Of a stretch of 43,517 bases of DNA, positions 1 through 8,561 are shown one piece after another (position 1 is the first letter of the stretch; every line of letters starts with the position of its first letter). This DNA comes from Lacticaseibacillus hulanensis. GTDB taxonomy: Bacteria; Bacillota; Bacilli; Lactobacillales; Lactobacillaceae. Below the pieces are notes generated by a model that made no database searches, was not told the DNA's origin, and saw nothing but the letters and a program-made list of their open reading frames with translations. The stretch lies in NCBI RefSeq assembly GCF_004010095.1, contig NZ_RRYD01000026.1, positions 1-43,517 of the forward strand. The letters are read 5' to 3'. A program made the position numbers and the translations under genes.

Positions 1-94
1 ACCGGCCGCACGGAAAATCCCAGCCGCACGGAACGCGCACCGGCCCCGCCCAGGCGCGGCCCCTATACCACTCAGTACCTACTACCACTAAAAC
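1..94 (+). repeat. Left copy of a 94-bp inverted terminal repeat
   Basis: Positions 1-94 match the reverse complement of 43419-43512. The first 53 bases are identical; about seven mismatches follow, mostly in the last 30 bases. Inside the repeat an 11-base unit, GCCGCACGGAA, occurs twice (5-15 and 23-33). The repeat is GC-rich and lies just past the stop codon of the phosphatase gene. I did not see a third copy inside the window. It may be a dispersed chromosomal repeat at which an assembly broke. Confidence 0.85.
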
Positions 95-109
95 AACTGT
101 CGCTGGAAA

Positions 110-769
110 TTATGCCAGAATCTCCTGGGCGGCGGAGTCCAGTTCGGTGGGCTTGTTGATGATGCGGGCGGCACCGGCCTTGCGCAGTTCTGCCAAATCG
201 CCGAACCCGTATGTGACACCGAGCGTTGCCACTTTGTTATTGCGCCCGCCTTCGATATCGGTGAACCGGTCGCCAATCATGAGGCTCTGGTTCTTGTCGG
301 CATGCGTCTGCTTGATTGCATAGGCCAGAACGTCCGTCTTGGACACGCGCGTCTTCTCGTCTTCGGATGCGCCGTAAAGCCCTGTGAACAAATCATTCAT
401 GCCGAAATGCTCGACAATCCGCTTGATCATGTGCTCCGGCTTGGAGGACGCTACTGCCATCTGGTAACCCTCGTCTTGCAGCTTAGCCAAGGTTTCGGGA
501 ACATCCTTGTACAGTTGCAACTCGAAGATTCCCTGCGCGTTGTAGTAATCCTGGTACAGGTGAATCGCGTGCCGCACACCCTTTTCATCGAACTGAGGAA
601 AGTATTTGTTGATGCTGTAGGCAAGACTTGGGCCAATCCAGTCACGGTATTCAGCCGCAGTTAGTTCCTTGACCCCAAGATTGTTGATCATGTACTTAAT
701 GCCGTTCACAATGCCCTGTTCTGAGTCAGCGATTGTGCCGTCGAAATCGAAAAAAAGCGTCTTGCTCAT
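110..769 (-). CDS. HAD-family hydrolase, phosphoglycolate phosphatase-like
   Basis: A 219-residue HAD-superfamily phosphatase. The nucleophile motif DFDGT is at residues 8-12, the second motif is VASSKPEH, a lysine follows in KTDVLAYAIK, and the metal-binding acid motif is MIGDRFTDIEGG. The cap is the helical type of the Gph/PpaX group, so small phosphate monoesters such as phosphoglycolate or pyrophosphate are the likely substrates, but the exact one cannot be read from sequence. The start at 769 is preferred over upstream in-frame starts because GGAGG lies 10 bases before it and the DxD motif is then correctly placed near the N terminus. The gene stands alone; no terminator is seen between its stop and the window end. 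Confidence 0.9.
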   Translation of the reverse strand: MSKTLFFDFDGTIADSEQGIVNGIKYMINNLGVKELTAAEYRDWIGPSLAYSINKYFPQFDEKGVRHAIHLYQDYYNAQGIFELQLYKDVPETLAKLQDEGYQMAVASSKPEHMIKRIVEHFGMNDLFTGLYGASEDEKTRVSKTDVLAYAIKQTHADKNQSLMIGDRFTDIEGGRNNKVATLGVTYGFGDLAELRKAGAARIINKPTELDSAAQEILA

Positions 770-949
770 GTTATGCCATCCTCCATCAAAATAAGTGTCG
801 CAACAGCCTTCATTATCCCCGAAACGCCGCAAGTTTTCCAGTCTCTTATTTTCAACAAAGTGGCGCGTCCAGCTAACGGTCATAGCCTGGCTGAATTCGC
901 CCTCAATATGTCAAATAACGGATTGCAACTCACAAATACCTGCTTTGGG

Positions 950-990
950 CACAAAAAAACAAGGTAAGCCGCTCGGGCTCACCTTGTTTT
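950..990 (-). terminator. Intrinsic terminator after ytxH-like gene
   Basis: A 14-bp stem with one mismatch (957-970 with 977-990) is followed on the minus strand by a run of T residues. It lies ten bases beyond the stop of the ytxH-like gene and insulates it from the phosphatase gene. Confidence 0.85.
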
Positions 991-999
991 GTGAATTAA

Positions 1000-1515
1000 T
1001 TAAGCTTCTGGCTTGTCGTCGTCAGCTGGTGCGGCTGGCTGGTCAGCGGCTGGTTCTGCTGGTTCGTCTGCTGCTGGTTCTTCGGCAGCAGCTGCGGCAT
1101 CGGCTTCTTCGGCAACTGCTTCAGCTTCGCCAGCGTCCTTCGCCTGGGCAAAGGCACTCTTGCCGTCAACCACGATGTCGTCGAAGTTTTCGTCGTCGTC
1201 TTCATCGTCGTCGTCGGTGACTGCAGCCCGCACTTCTGCGGTTGCTGCATCGTAGTCATCCATGTCGAGGGGCTGTGGCTTTTCAATCTTGGTCTTGAGG
1301 CCGGTAACGAATTCTTCGGCACTGCTACGCAAATCACCCGTTGCATCCTTTGCGTATTCAAAGTAGTCAGCCGCGCGGTCTGAAATCTGGTCCTTACCGT
1401 CGCGCAACTTGCGCTTCAATTCGCTCGTGGTCTGAGGTGTCAGCAAGTACGTGGTGGCAATTGCTGCAGCACTACCAAGGATAAAGCCCAGTACAAAGTT
1501 TTTACTCTTAGACAT
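1000..1515 (-). CDS. YtxH-domain envelope stress protein with acidic tail
   Basis: A 171-residue protein of the YtxH family (Bacillus general stress protein relatives). A single hydrophobic segment near residues 5-25 (FVLGFILGSAAAIATTYLL) anchors it, followed by a charged helical region typical of the family. The C-terminal half is unusual: a run of Asp/Glu around residues 115-130 and then an Ala/Glu/Pro-rich tail. The start at 1515 (MSKSKN) has GGAGG at good spacing; an ATG five codons upstream lacks one. It follows the ytxG-like gene by 41 bases in the same direction, matching the ytxG-ytxH order known in Bacillus. Molecular role is not known in the family. Confidence 0.85.
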   Translation of the reverse strand: MSKSKNFVLGFILGSAAAIATTYLLTPQTTSELKRKLRDGKDQISDRAADYFEYAKDATGDLRSSAEEFVTGLKTKIEKPQPLDMDDYDAATAEVRAAVTDDDDEDDDENFDDIVVDGKSAFAQAKDAGEAEAVAEEADAAAAAEEPAADEPAEPAADQPAAPADDDKPEA

Positions 1516-1556
1516 AAATAAATCCTCCAATCAATTATTCAAAGTTGTGGTTAGTC

Positions 1557-1982
1557 TTATTTCTTCTTGCTCATTTGGGAACGTAATACAGAAAATGCGG
1601 TTTTGCCTGCCTTAACTGCCAGCGAAGTCTTGGCGCTGCCGGCAGTTGCATCGAGCCGTTCAGTCAGGTTACGCGCAGCTGAGTTCAAGTCGCTGACGCT
1701 TTCGCCCAAATCACCCATTGCGTTGAACACTGGGTCGATTGCGGCTACCTTGCCGTTGACGTCAGCCAGCAAATCGTTGGTCTTGACCATTAAATCCTCA
1801 ACTTCTTTGGTCAATGTGCCAAGTTCACCATTGACTACATTCAGTGTTTGCCGCACCTCACCAATTGTTGGTTTAACTTCCTTAATTGCCCGGCTGATTT
1901 GCCAACCGACAACCAGAATTGCCAGTGCAATAATCAAAAATGCAATTGCTGCAATTAACCCCGCGACTTGTCCTAATGTCAT
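1557..1982 (-). CDS. DUF948 (YtxG-like) membrane protein
   Basis: A 141-residue DUF948 protein. Residues 5-28 form one transmembrane helix (VAGLIAAIAFLIIALAILVV); the rest is a long helical, probably coiled-coil region with regularly spaced hydrophobic residues, ending in KKK. The start at 1982 (MTLGQV) has AAAGGA nine bases upstream; the longer in-frame ORF starting at 2042 would put the promoter inside the gene. It is the first gene of a two-gene operon with the YtxH-like protein. In Bacillus the pair belongs to the general stress regulon; lactobacilli lack sigma-B, so here it is probably constitutive or differently controlled. Confidence 0.87.
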   Translation of the reverse strand: MTLGQVAGLIAAIAFLIIALAILVVGWQISRAIKEVKPTIGEVRQTLNVVNGELGTLTKEVEDLMVKTNDLLADVNGKVAAIDPVFNAMGDLGESVSDLNSAARNLTERLDATAGSAKTSLAVKAGKTAFSVLRSQMSKKK

Positions 1983-2017
1983 GCCACACCATCCTTTCCG
2001 ATACGCTATGTACTCCA

Positions 2018-2046
2018 AGGATACCATCTTGAGATTGCGCATTCAA
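2018..2046 (-). promoter_or_regulatory. Candidate sigma-A promoter of ytxG-ytxH-like operon
   Basis: On the minus strand TTGAAT (2041-2046) and TATCCT (2018-2023) are separated by 17 bases, placing the start about 30 bases before the DUF948 start codon. Confidence 0.5.
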
Positions 2047-2215
2047 TTTTTCGACTGAGTTTCCGTCTTTTTCGTCGAGTTTTGTCCGGCAAAATAACAC
2101 CGAATAACACTCTGTGATTTCTAGTTTACGCGGTTTACGCCAAAAAGTCACCAAAAACTGTATCCGCTTACCGCACGTCTTTTACGCCGATTTTGTGTCC
2201 GCGCGCATAATTCTC

Positions 2216-2224
2216 TGCTACACT
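2216..2224 (+). promoter_or_regulatory. Candidate extended -10 element for mscS-like gene
   Basis: TGCTACACT fits the extended -10 pattern TGnTAnAAT and lies about 50 bases before the GTG start. No good -35 box is visible. Confidence 0.4.
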
Positions 2225-2274
2225 ATTTACATACACCAGAGCCACATGTAGTGAAGCAGAAAGGACGTCTTCGC

Positions 2275-3153
2275 GTGAATTATCTCACCGCAACAGCCAT
2301 CACGACTAAACGTGCAAACGCCATTGTCCGTTACTTTGAACGGACTAATTGGGAAAAAATCACGGACACCCTAATTGATCGGGGCATCCAGCTTATTTTC
2401 CTCACCCTAATCTTCCTTCTCATCAGGCGGCTGGGCAAATTCCTAATTCACCGCGCCTTTGAGCACTACCGGCAACGCGTCGATGCCGGCGGACGGGTCG
2501 ACACCATGGGCGCATTGACCCAGAACACGTTCGTCTACGTGGTGGGCTTCTTTTACGCGTACAGTTTTCTCACCATTATCGGTATTCCCGTTGGCACGCT
2601 GATTGCTGGTGCCGGAATCGTTGGGTTAGCCGTTGGGTTTGGTGCCCAGGGCTTCGTCAGCGACCTCGTCAATGGTTTCTTCATCATCATGGAAGGCCAA
2701 CTTGACGTGGGTGATTCCGTCCAGATTGGCGACATCGCCGGCACCGTCACCGCTGTCGGTCTGCGCACGACCAAAATCACGAGCGCTGACGGCACCCTCA
2801 ACTTCATTCCCAACCGCAGCATCACCATCGTGCGGAACCTGTCCCGCAACGCGATGAACATCACCGTCAGCATTCCCTTAGCTGGTGGCGGCCACACCGC
2901 AGAGATTGAACAAATCCTGACGCAGGTTAACAAGGAACTCGGCCCGAATTCAACCGAGCTCACGGCCGCACCCCAGCTGCTCGGCCTTAGTCAAAATAGC
3001 TGGGGCGGCTTCGTCTACCAGGTTCTCCTGACCACGACGCCGGGCAACCAGCTGGCAGCCCAGCGGCAGTTTCTCGCGGCGTACGTGGATGCCCTCACCA
3101 AAGCGGGCATTCAGCTACGCACCGCACCCACCCCGCAAGCACCGGGCAAGTAG
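2275..3153 (+). CDS. Small-conductance mechanosensitive channel, MscS family
   Basis: A 292-residue MscS channel of the minimal type. Hydrophobic segments lie near residues 38-58 and 78-100, and the pore-lining third helix (about 102-135) carries the Gly/Ala pattern GAGIVGLAVGFGAQGFVSD typical of MscS TM3. The Sm-like beta domain follows (GDSVQIGDIAGTVTAVGLRTT, then FIPN). The C-terminal domain is shorter than in E. coli MscS. It should release osmolytes from the cytoplasm during osmotic downshock. I chose the GTG at 2275 because AAAGGA lies nine bases upstream; the GTG at 2251 has no Shine-Dalgarno sequence. Monocistronic, with a hairpin downstream. Confidence 0.92.
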   Translation: MNYLTATAITTKRANAIVRYFERTNWEKITDTLIDRGIQLIFLTLIFLLIRRLGKFLIHRAFEHYRQRVDAGGRVDTMGALTQNTFVYVVGFFYAYSFLTIIGIPVGTLIAGAGIVGLAVGFGAQGFVSDLVNGFFIIMEGQLDVGDSVQIGDIAGTVTAVGLRTTKITSADGTLNFIPNRSITIVRNLSRNAMNITVSIPLAGGGHTAEIEQILTQVNKELGPNSTELTAAPQLLGLSQNSWGGFVYQVLLTTTPGNQLAAQRQFLAAYVDALTKAGIQLRTAPTPQAPGK

Positions 3154-3206
3154 CTCGGGGGTTGCAACTGGGCCGGAGTGTCCAGGAAAGATCTCAGGTG
3201 TGCATC

Positions 3207-3258
3207 AAAATAGGAGTGTGCCGCCCGCAGTTGTTTGCGGCTGGCACACCCCTATTTT
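3207..3258. terminator. Long hairpin terminator after mscS
   Basis: A 16-bp arm pair with one mismatch (3207-3222 with 3243-3258) plus an inner CCGCA/TGCGG stem. The arms begin with AAAA and end with TTTT, so it can act on either strand. Confidence 0.7.
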
Positions 3259-3269
3259 GTTGGGAAAAT

Positions 3270-3472
3270 CTAGATTTGTATTGAGGAACTGATGGCTGCA
3301 AGCTTAAGCGGAAACGAGATAACTCTCAAGTCGCATACTAACCAGACGCTAACGGCGACGACGCCAAGCCGAATTGTTAGTCTGGCGATGGCGTCTGTCC
3401 GGCCCCAACCGACCGCCACAGCAATCGCGAAAATACACACCGAGGCCAGGCCAAGCCCCTCACTGATTATGC
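3270..3472 (-). other. Open frame directly after cbpB, possible small membrane segment
   Basis: The minus-strand frame that is -1 to cbpB stays open from inside the end of cbpB down to a stop at 3270. It would encode about 65 residues with two hydrophobic stretches (LGLASVCIFAIAVAVGWG and LGVVAVSVWLVC). No start codon with a ribosome binding site is visible. The cbpB stop follows a run of five G residues, so a -1 slip would join the two frames. It may equally be chance open frame or the remnant of a lost gene. Confidence 0.15.
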
Positions 3473-3916
3473 CTACCCCCGCACAGTGTGGACTAGGTGG
3501 TTGAAAGTTTTCATCCATTCACGGCGGGTCACAATGCCCGTGAACTCTCCCGTGTCCGCAACCACTGGTAGGAACGGGTTGTCGACCAGCAAGTGCAACA
3601 CGTCCTCCGTGTCGTAAGGATTCTCGATGGTCGCCACATCCGTTTGCATCACGTCACCGACGCACAGAGTGTCCAGTTTGTCGAAACTGAGCTTCTCCAG
3701 TCCGAGCATGGTCTCCGTGATCATCGGCATGGACAGCAGGCCCTCAAACTGATCATCGGCGCCCAGCACCGGAATCTTGGAATAGCGCACCTTGGTTAAC
3801 ACCAAAAATGCGTGCGTCAATGAGTTGTCCGCCTGCACCGTCGCCACGCGTGATGCGGGAATGACGAAGTGCTCCTTGTTTTGCATCAAAATTTCATTTA
3901 TCTCGGGGTCAATCAA
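3473..3916 (-). CDS. cbpB: CBS-pair protein, CbpB/DarB (YkuL)-like, c-di-AMP binding
   Basis: A 147-residue protein made of two CBS domains (about residues 15-70 and 80-140), with little else, matching the size and layout of B. subtilis YkuL/DarB and Listeria CbpB. Those relatives bind cyclic di-AMP and, when free, stimulate the (p)ppGpp synthetase Rel and pyruvate carboxylase; that role here is inferred from family membership. The start is a TTG at 3916, with AAGGG upstream; the first in-frame ATG lies inside the first CBS region (MQNKEHF) and would shorten the domain. Single gene on the minus strand. The frame after its stop stays open (see separate entry). Confidence 0.82.
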   Translation of the reverse strand: MIDPEINEILMQNKEHFVIPASRVATVQADNSLTHAFLVLTKVRYSKIPVLGADDQFEGLLSMPMITETMLGLEKLSFDKLDTLCVGDVMQTDVATIENPYDTEDVLHLLVDNPFLPVVADTGEFTGIVTRREWMKTFNHLVHTVRG

Positions 3917-4100
3917 TTGCTTTGTTCCCTTCTATTCGCCGAGCAGCCGCTCAGCTTAACTGTGCCGGCCGGTGTTAATTGCCACCGCGGTTTTACCCGT
4001 CAGGCCGGCTATTTTCTTTGCTAACTCCTATTATTTTACCCGGTCGGCATTAAAAATGCAGTAGGTAGCGCTAACATTGTCAGAAACTTCAAAAACTTAA

Positions 4101-4129
4101 ATGACAGTACGCATTTTATCTGCTAAAAT
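4101..4129 (+). promoter_or_regulatory. Promoter of glpF-like gene
   Basis: ATGACA (4101-4106) and TAAAAT (4124-4129) are 17 bases apart, and TGC before the -10 makes it an extended -10. The 328-base gap 3917-4244 otherwise holds AT-rich sequence and a roughly 110-base untranslated leader with no fold I recognise. Confidence 0.7.
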
Positions 4130-4244
4130 TCAGACTGTTTGGTTATTTTTTCAAAAAGGTACATACTATTTTCGACGTATTTGCACCGATTGCTCAAGTG
4201 CAACCACTAGATACGCTGGAGTATAAATATTAGGAGGAAATACT

Positions 4245-4976
4245 GTGACTTACGATTTAGGGGTTCGGCTCGTTGCTGAATTCATCGGTACAGCAATTAT
4301 GATTATTCTGGGTAACGGGTCAGTTGCCAACGTTGACCTCAAGGGGACTAAGGGTAACGGGTCTGACTGGATGCTCATCGCGGTCGGTTACGGCTGTGGG
4401 GTGCTCATCCCCGCCCTGATGTTCGGTTCCATCTCTGGAAACCACATCAACCCCGCCTTCACCATCGGCCTGGCCGCTTCCGGCTTGTTCCCATGGAGTG
4501 AGGTTCTGCCATACATTCTGGCCCAGTTCGCCGGCGCCATCGTCGGCCAGCTCCTCGTGGTTGCAGCATACAAGCCCCACTACGACATGACCACCAACCC
4601 GCAGCATATCCTCGGGACATTCGCGACCATTAACGCCACGAAGAGCAAGCTCAATGGGTTCGTCAACGAATTCATTGGCTCCTACATCCTCTTCCTCGGT
4701 GCGCTTGGGATTACGAAGGCACCATTCTTCGCGCAAAACGTTGGTGTCGCCCACTTCGGTCTTGGCTTCCTCGTTGCGACCCTGGTTGCAAGTCTTGGTG
4801 GCCCAACCGGACCTGGCCTGAACCCCGCACGTGACCTCGGTCCCCGGATTGTTCACGCCCTTTTGCCACTGCACAACAAGGGCAACTCCGATTGGGGTTA
4901 CTCCTGGGTGCCAGTTCTCGCCCCAATCCTTGCCGGGATTTGCGGTGTGGCAACTTACAAATTCTTCTTCATGTAA
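4245..4976 (+). CDS. MIP-family glycerol/water channel (GlpF-type)
   Basis: A 243-residue six-helix major intrinsic protein. Both half-helix signatures are present: NPA at residues 69-71 (NHINPAFTIG) and 193-195 (GLNPARDLGP). The Asp after the second NPAR is the aquaglyceroporin hallmark, so glycerol or other small neutral solutes (in lactobacilli also undissociated lactic acid) are likelier substrates than water alone. The GTG start at 4245 has a perfect AGGAGG seven bases upstream. No glpK or glpO lies next to it, so the gene appears to be an independent unit with its own promoter and terminator. Confidence 0.93.
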   Translation: MTYDLGVRLVAEFIGTAIMIILGNGSVANVDLKGTKGNGSDWMLIAVGYGCGVLIPALMFGSISGNHINPAFTIGLAASGLFPWSEVLPYILAQFAGAIVGQLLVVAAYKPHYDMTTNPQHILGTFATINATKSKLNGFVNEFIGSYILFLGALGITKAPFFAQNVGVAHFGLGFLVATLVASLGGPTGPGLNPARDLGPRIVHALLPLHNKGNSDWGYSWVPVLAPILAGICGVATYKFFFM

Positions 4977-4982
4977 ACTAGT

Positions 4983-5018
4983 AACGGGTGCTGATCTCAT
5001 GGTCGGCACCCGTTTTGT
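4983..5018 (+). terminator. Intrinsic terminator after glpF-like gene
   Basis: A nine-bp perfect stem (4983-4991 with 5006-5014) is followed by TTTTG. Confidence 0.85.
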
Positions 5019-5329
5019 TTACTTAAAATAATTAAAATTGGCCGTTAGCCGCTGCGCATCGCTGGTCCATCAAGCTCGACGCCCCTAATTTTGCGCATCC
5101 AGCAACGCCTAAACCCGCAAGCCAGAATTAATACACGCATAATTTATACCTACCATACATTACAATTTTTATGCAAAAGCCATACCACTAGGACTAGATT
5201 TCGCCCGTATCCGCGTCATTTGGGCATTTGTATAGTTATCCTAGCCATTTGCCACCACCCTAAATAAACGATACGATAAGCGCGGGGAATGTATTGGTAG
5301 CACATAGGTTGCTACGGGGGGAATAGCTA
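5019..5329. other. Gene-free gap upstream of the XRE regulator
   Basis: No convincing ORF or RNA gene is seen. The only structure of note is GTAGCA-N7-TGCTAC at 5297-5315, directly before the ribosome binding site of the regulator; it could be an operator or an RNA hairpin. Confidence 0.5.
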
Positions 5330-6277
5330 TTGACTGATAATACATACGTAAAATACACTTCGGTGGGCCAAACCATCAACGAGCTACGTAAGCGGAAGAA
5401 CATCACGGTGAACCGCCTGTGCGCCTATTGCGATATTTCCAAGGCGACGTACGTGCGCATCATCAATGATAAGTCCGAAATTCGGTTGCCGGTTCTAATC
5501 AAGGTGCTTGAGGTGCTTCGGCTTAGTTATGCGGAACTGAGCGCTGTGTTCGTCGACGAAATGTCCATGCCAACCCGGCTCATTGAGCAACTGGAAGACT
5601 TGCTGTACACGAGCAAGCCGAACGACGAGAAACTCGCCGCTGGGTTTAGTGACCTGCACGCGCGCATTCACGAGGTAGCGCTTGAAAGTCACAACGACGG
5701 GCTGCACGAAATCGATCAGTTCTGCCGGGTGCTGGCGGCGCGCAATGCTGGCAACACCGCTAAGAGCAAGCAGCTGGCCAGTCAGTTAGTGGGCAGGCTC
5801 AGCACTTACGGAGAGTGGACCTCCTTTGAGTGGTCGCTCGCAATCGACACACTGCCCTTCCTTGATTTTGGCCTCGTTAAAACCACCGTCGATCGCATTC
5901 AGCACGACCAGTCAGTGTCTCGTGCTGAGCAGTGGGCGGCCGCGCATTCCGAATCCAGCCACAACCACATGTGCTTGTTCCTGCTGAACGCCGCCGTTGA
6001 TGGGCACGTAGCCAGCAACATCATGTGGGCGGTGCACACGATTCAATCTTATTCCGCGACCGAGGACAATTTGTGCTTCCGGCTCGTGCAACAGTTCACC
6101 CGCATCTGCGCGCTGCACCTGGATGGCGAGCATAATGCGGCGCTGAAACTTGCCGCCGCCGGGGACTTGGCCCTGGATTTCGTCGCCGACGGGGTTGAAA
6201 AGAACTCCGCCTTGGGGCAAGCCCTGCGCAACTGCCTTCACGCAATTGAAGCAACCGATTGGGAGAATCTAGCCTAA
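5330..6277 (+). CDS. XRE/Rgg-like transcriptional regulator
   Basis: A 315-residue protein with an N-terminal XRE helix-turn-helix (about residues 12-65: VGQTINELRKRKNITVNRL, then ISKATYVRIIND) and a long all-helical C-terminal region resembling the TPR-like peptide-sensing domain of Rgg/GadR/MutR regulators. Total length is slightly above the usual 280-300. The start is a TTG at 5330 preceded by GGGGGG at eight bases; no ATG is available near the HTH. Rgg proteins usually control a neighbouring operon or respond to a short secreted peptide; no peptide gene was recognised nearby, so it is an orphan. Downstream a bidirectional terminator separates it from the convergent membrane protein gene. 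Confidence 0.75.
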   Translation: MTDNTYVKYTSVGQTINELRKRKNITVNRLCAYCDISKATYVRIINDKSEIRLPVLIKVLEVLRLSYAELSAVFVDEMSMPTRLIEQLEDLLYTSKPNDEKLAAGFSDLHARIHEVALESHNDGLHEIDQFCRVLAARNAGNTAKSKQLASQLVGRLSTYGEWTSFEWSLAIDTLPFLDFGLVKTTVDRIQHDQSVSRAEQWAAAHSESSHNHMCLFLLNAAVDGHVASNIMWAVHTIQSYSATEDNLCFRLVQQFTRICALHLDGEHNAALKLAAAGDLALDFVADGVEKNSALGQALRNCLHAIEATDWENLA

Positions 6278-6291
6278 ATAACCACACCAGT

Positions 6292-6332
6292 AAAAAGCCC
6301 GCCACGCCTGAATAAGGGGTGACGGGCTTTCG
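6292..6332. terminator. Bidirectional terminator between regulator and membrane protein
   Basis: AAAGCCCG at 6295-6302 pairs with CGGGCTTT at 6323-6330, with further pairs inside. T runs occur on both strands, suiting the convergent genes. Confidence 0.8.
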
Positions 6333-6444
6333 CTTCGCCTGAATCATTCAATATTAGCCCTGCGCGCAACTAATTGCGTATAAATAAGCGCCGGTTTCTC
6401 GGCCAAGTGCACACACCAAACGTCCAGAAGCTTCTCGTTGCAAG

Positions 6445-8385
6445 TCATTTAGTGTTCTGGTCCGTGCTTGCAGTAAGCGTCACGTTATTTTTTCGCCGGT
6501 TACGTAAATGCCACAGCAAGGTGAGAAGCCAGGCAGCCGCAAACAGCAGCCACATGAACGGTGCCCCGGCCAGCAAAAAGCGCGTTCTGCTGGTGGGCAC
6601 GTATTTGAGCGTCAGGGTATTGTTGCCGCGCTTTTGCGGCACAATGACCGCCCCGATGTCCGTACGTTCGAAATCGGCGGCCCGCAGACGGTGGCCGTTG
6701 AGCCGCAGCTGCGTGTGCGCGTAACTCACCACGGGCACCTGAACCACCCCGTGCTTTTTGGCCTGCCACTGAACCTGCAGACGGCCGCCACTAATGGCTT
6801 TCTTGGTGAAGTTCGGGGTCTTAGCAACGATTTGGTCGTAGTAGATAACGTAAGGACTGGCATCGTTGATTTCCTGAGCCTGCTCAGCGTACGCGTTGGC
6901 GTCAATCTTGTTCCCAATCTGGCCCTTAATGGCGGTGTCCGGCGTTGTGACCAGTACCGTTTGGTTGTGGTACAGGGCGTACTGACTGTTGTTCTTCAGC
7001 CAATCAACGGATTCATCCGGTACGGGCAGATAATCGGGTGTGGCCTTCGTGACCATTTGCAGCGGCAGACCCAAATCACTGCCGGCAAACGCCTCCCGAA
7101 TGGTGGTCAAATCCGGTGCCTGGAGGGTAACACTGGACGTGGACTGTAGCATTTTCGGCTTATTCCACTCATCCGCCACGCGCCCCACGTCGGACATCGT
7201 CTGGTAACCCACCAGAATCACGCCAAACGCGAGGATACCGGACAGAATCTGTTTGCCGGTGAGCCCGAGGGACATTTCCACCTGACTGAGCGTCCGCGCA
7301 AGACCGGTGAGCAGCAGCAACGTCGCCACCGGGGCAAAGCGCGATGGGAACTGCAGGTAGCTGCCCACGATGTTGTGCTGGGCCACGATTGTGTTCCAGG
7401 GAATTAGCGAGCTGGCCAAAATGAGGAACGCGGCGCCGGTTGCCGTAATGATGACGTCGACCACGTGCCGGTTGCGCCGAAAAATCAGCGCCAGAATCTG
7501 GGCAATGAACGCCGCGGTGCAGACAATCCCCAGACTGCCGCCAAGTGTGCCGCGGCCGTAATTGCCGAGCGACAACTTGCTGGTATACGTGCCGGAATTC
7601 AGCGGCATGTACGGGGCAAGCACGTGATTGGACCCGTACACTTCAAGCATCGCGCCCCACACGTTGACCGTGAGCAGCAACACAATCAGAATCCCACCGA
7701 GAATGCTGACCGTAAACGACACTTTGCGGTGACTGCGAACAAAGGCGGCAACAACAAAGGGAATCATCGCGACGGCAATAATCACGGAACTAAGCGCGTG
7801 TGTTTGTACCAGCACCGCCGCGCTCAGGGACAGGGCAAATATCGGCACCCGTCGATCGGGGTTGCGCAACATGTATACCCCGCACGCGAGCACAAACGGC
7901 ATGAGCGCGGCCCCCCACCCCATGAATTCCTGGGTGGTAATCCACGATGGCACCCAGCCGGTGAGCATGTAGAGCAAACTAGCGGCAAGGGCGAACCGGC
8001 GCTTGCTGCCAGCGGTCCGGGCCAGTATGTACGCACCACTACCGGCAATGAGTTCAATCAAAAAGCCGACAATCAGTTCGAACTTAACCCAGCTGGCGGC
8101 GTGCAGGAGAATCCACCCCAAAGCATAGGCCAGGTACGGACCATAGAGGGCGTTCACAATTCGGCCCGTTTGCTGGAACCCATAATTCGACTGAAAATAG
8201 CTGTAATTGTGCTGACTAATCTGCTGCGCAACGTCATAAAAGCGGTTGAAGTGGAAGATGGCATCAACGCCAACAATTAAACTGTGATTCAGATACTGCG
8301 GCAGGATGGTCAGGAACGCCACCATAACGATGACTCCCGCAACCACCAACCGCTCACGCCACGCGCGTGGAACATTTCGCTTCAT
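6445..8385 (-). CDS. Polytopic membrane protein, PTPS-related/YfhO-like
   Basis: A 646-residue integral membrane protein with roughly a dozen hydrophobic helices, a large extracytoplasmic C-terminal region (about residues 420-600) and a last helix (LLAGAPFMWLLFAAAWLLTLLW) before a basic tail. The first loop contains GVDAIFHFNRFYDVAQQI, the kind of acidic/His loop seen in the family annotated as '6-pyruvoyl-tetrahydropterin synthase related', whose fold resembles GT-C glycosyltransferases such as YfhO. Despite the family name there is no reason to expect a pterin enzyme; a role in cell-surface glycosylation is an inference. I chose the second of two adjacent ATGs (8385) because GGGTGA is better spaced to it. 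Single gene. Confidence 0.72.
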   Translation of the reverse strand: MKRNVPRAWRERLVVAGVIVMVAFLTILPQYLNHSLIVGVDAIFHFNRFYDVAQQISQHNYSYFQSNYGFQQTGRIVNALYGPYLAYALGWILLHAASWVKFELIVGFLIELIAGSGAYILARTAGSKRRFALAASLLYMLTGWVPSWITTQEFMGWGAALMPFVLACGVYMLRNPDRRVPIFALSLSAAVLVQTHALSSVIIAVAMIPFVVAAFVRSHRKVSFTVSILGGILIVLLLTVNVWGAMLEVYGSNHVLAPYMPLNSGTYTSKLSLGNYGRGTLGGSLGIVCTAAFIAQILALIFRRNRHVVDVIITATGAAFLILASSLIPWNTIVAQHNIVGSYLQFPSRFAPVATLLLLTGLARTLSQVEMSLGLTGKQILSGILAFGVILVGYQTMSDVGRVADEWNKPKMLQSTSSVTLQAPDLTTIREAFAGSDLGLPLQMVTKATPDYLPVPDESVDWLKNNSQYALYHNQTVLVTTPDTAIKGQIGNKIDANAYAEQAQEINDASPYVIYYDQIVAKTPNFTKKAISGGRLQVQWQAKKHGVVQVPVVSYAHTQLRLNGHRLRAADFERTDIGAVIVPQKRGNNTLTLKYVPTSRTRFLLAGAPFMWLLFAAAWLLTLLWHLRNRRKNNVTLTASTDQNTK

Positions 8386-8561
8386 CATTTCACCCAATCT
8401 AAGAAATCCGGACAATTATATGTCTACTCTACGCAAAAAAGCACCGTTGCGCCAGCCACAGCCCTATTTCACATCTATTCTTAAGGTGATTTTTGTAAAT
8501 CCGCTATTCCATCCCCGTTTGACGTGCTAAGATAATGCCATACATCTGAGGAGAATTTGTT

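Noticed and set aside
1013-1255. Ser/Ala-rich plus-strand ORF
   Set aside because: It is the antisense of the acidic tail of the YtxH-like gene, has no ribosome binding site and is low complexity.
4320-5009. 229-codon ORF antisense to glpF
   Set aside because: The plus-strand product has both NPA motifs and a promoter; the antisense frame is a shadow.
7465-8280. Long plus-strand ORF antisense to the membrane protein gene
   Set aside because: High GC content leaves antisense frames open; it lacks a ribosome binding site and looks like composition artefact (His/Gln/Arg-rich).
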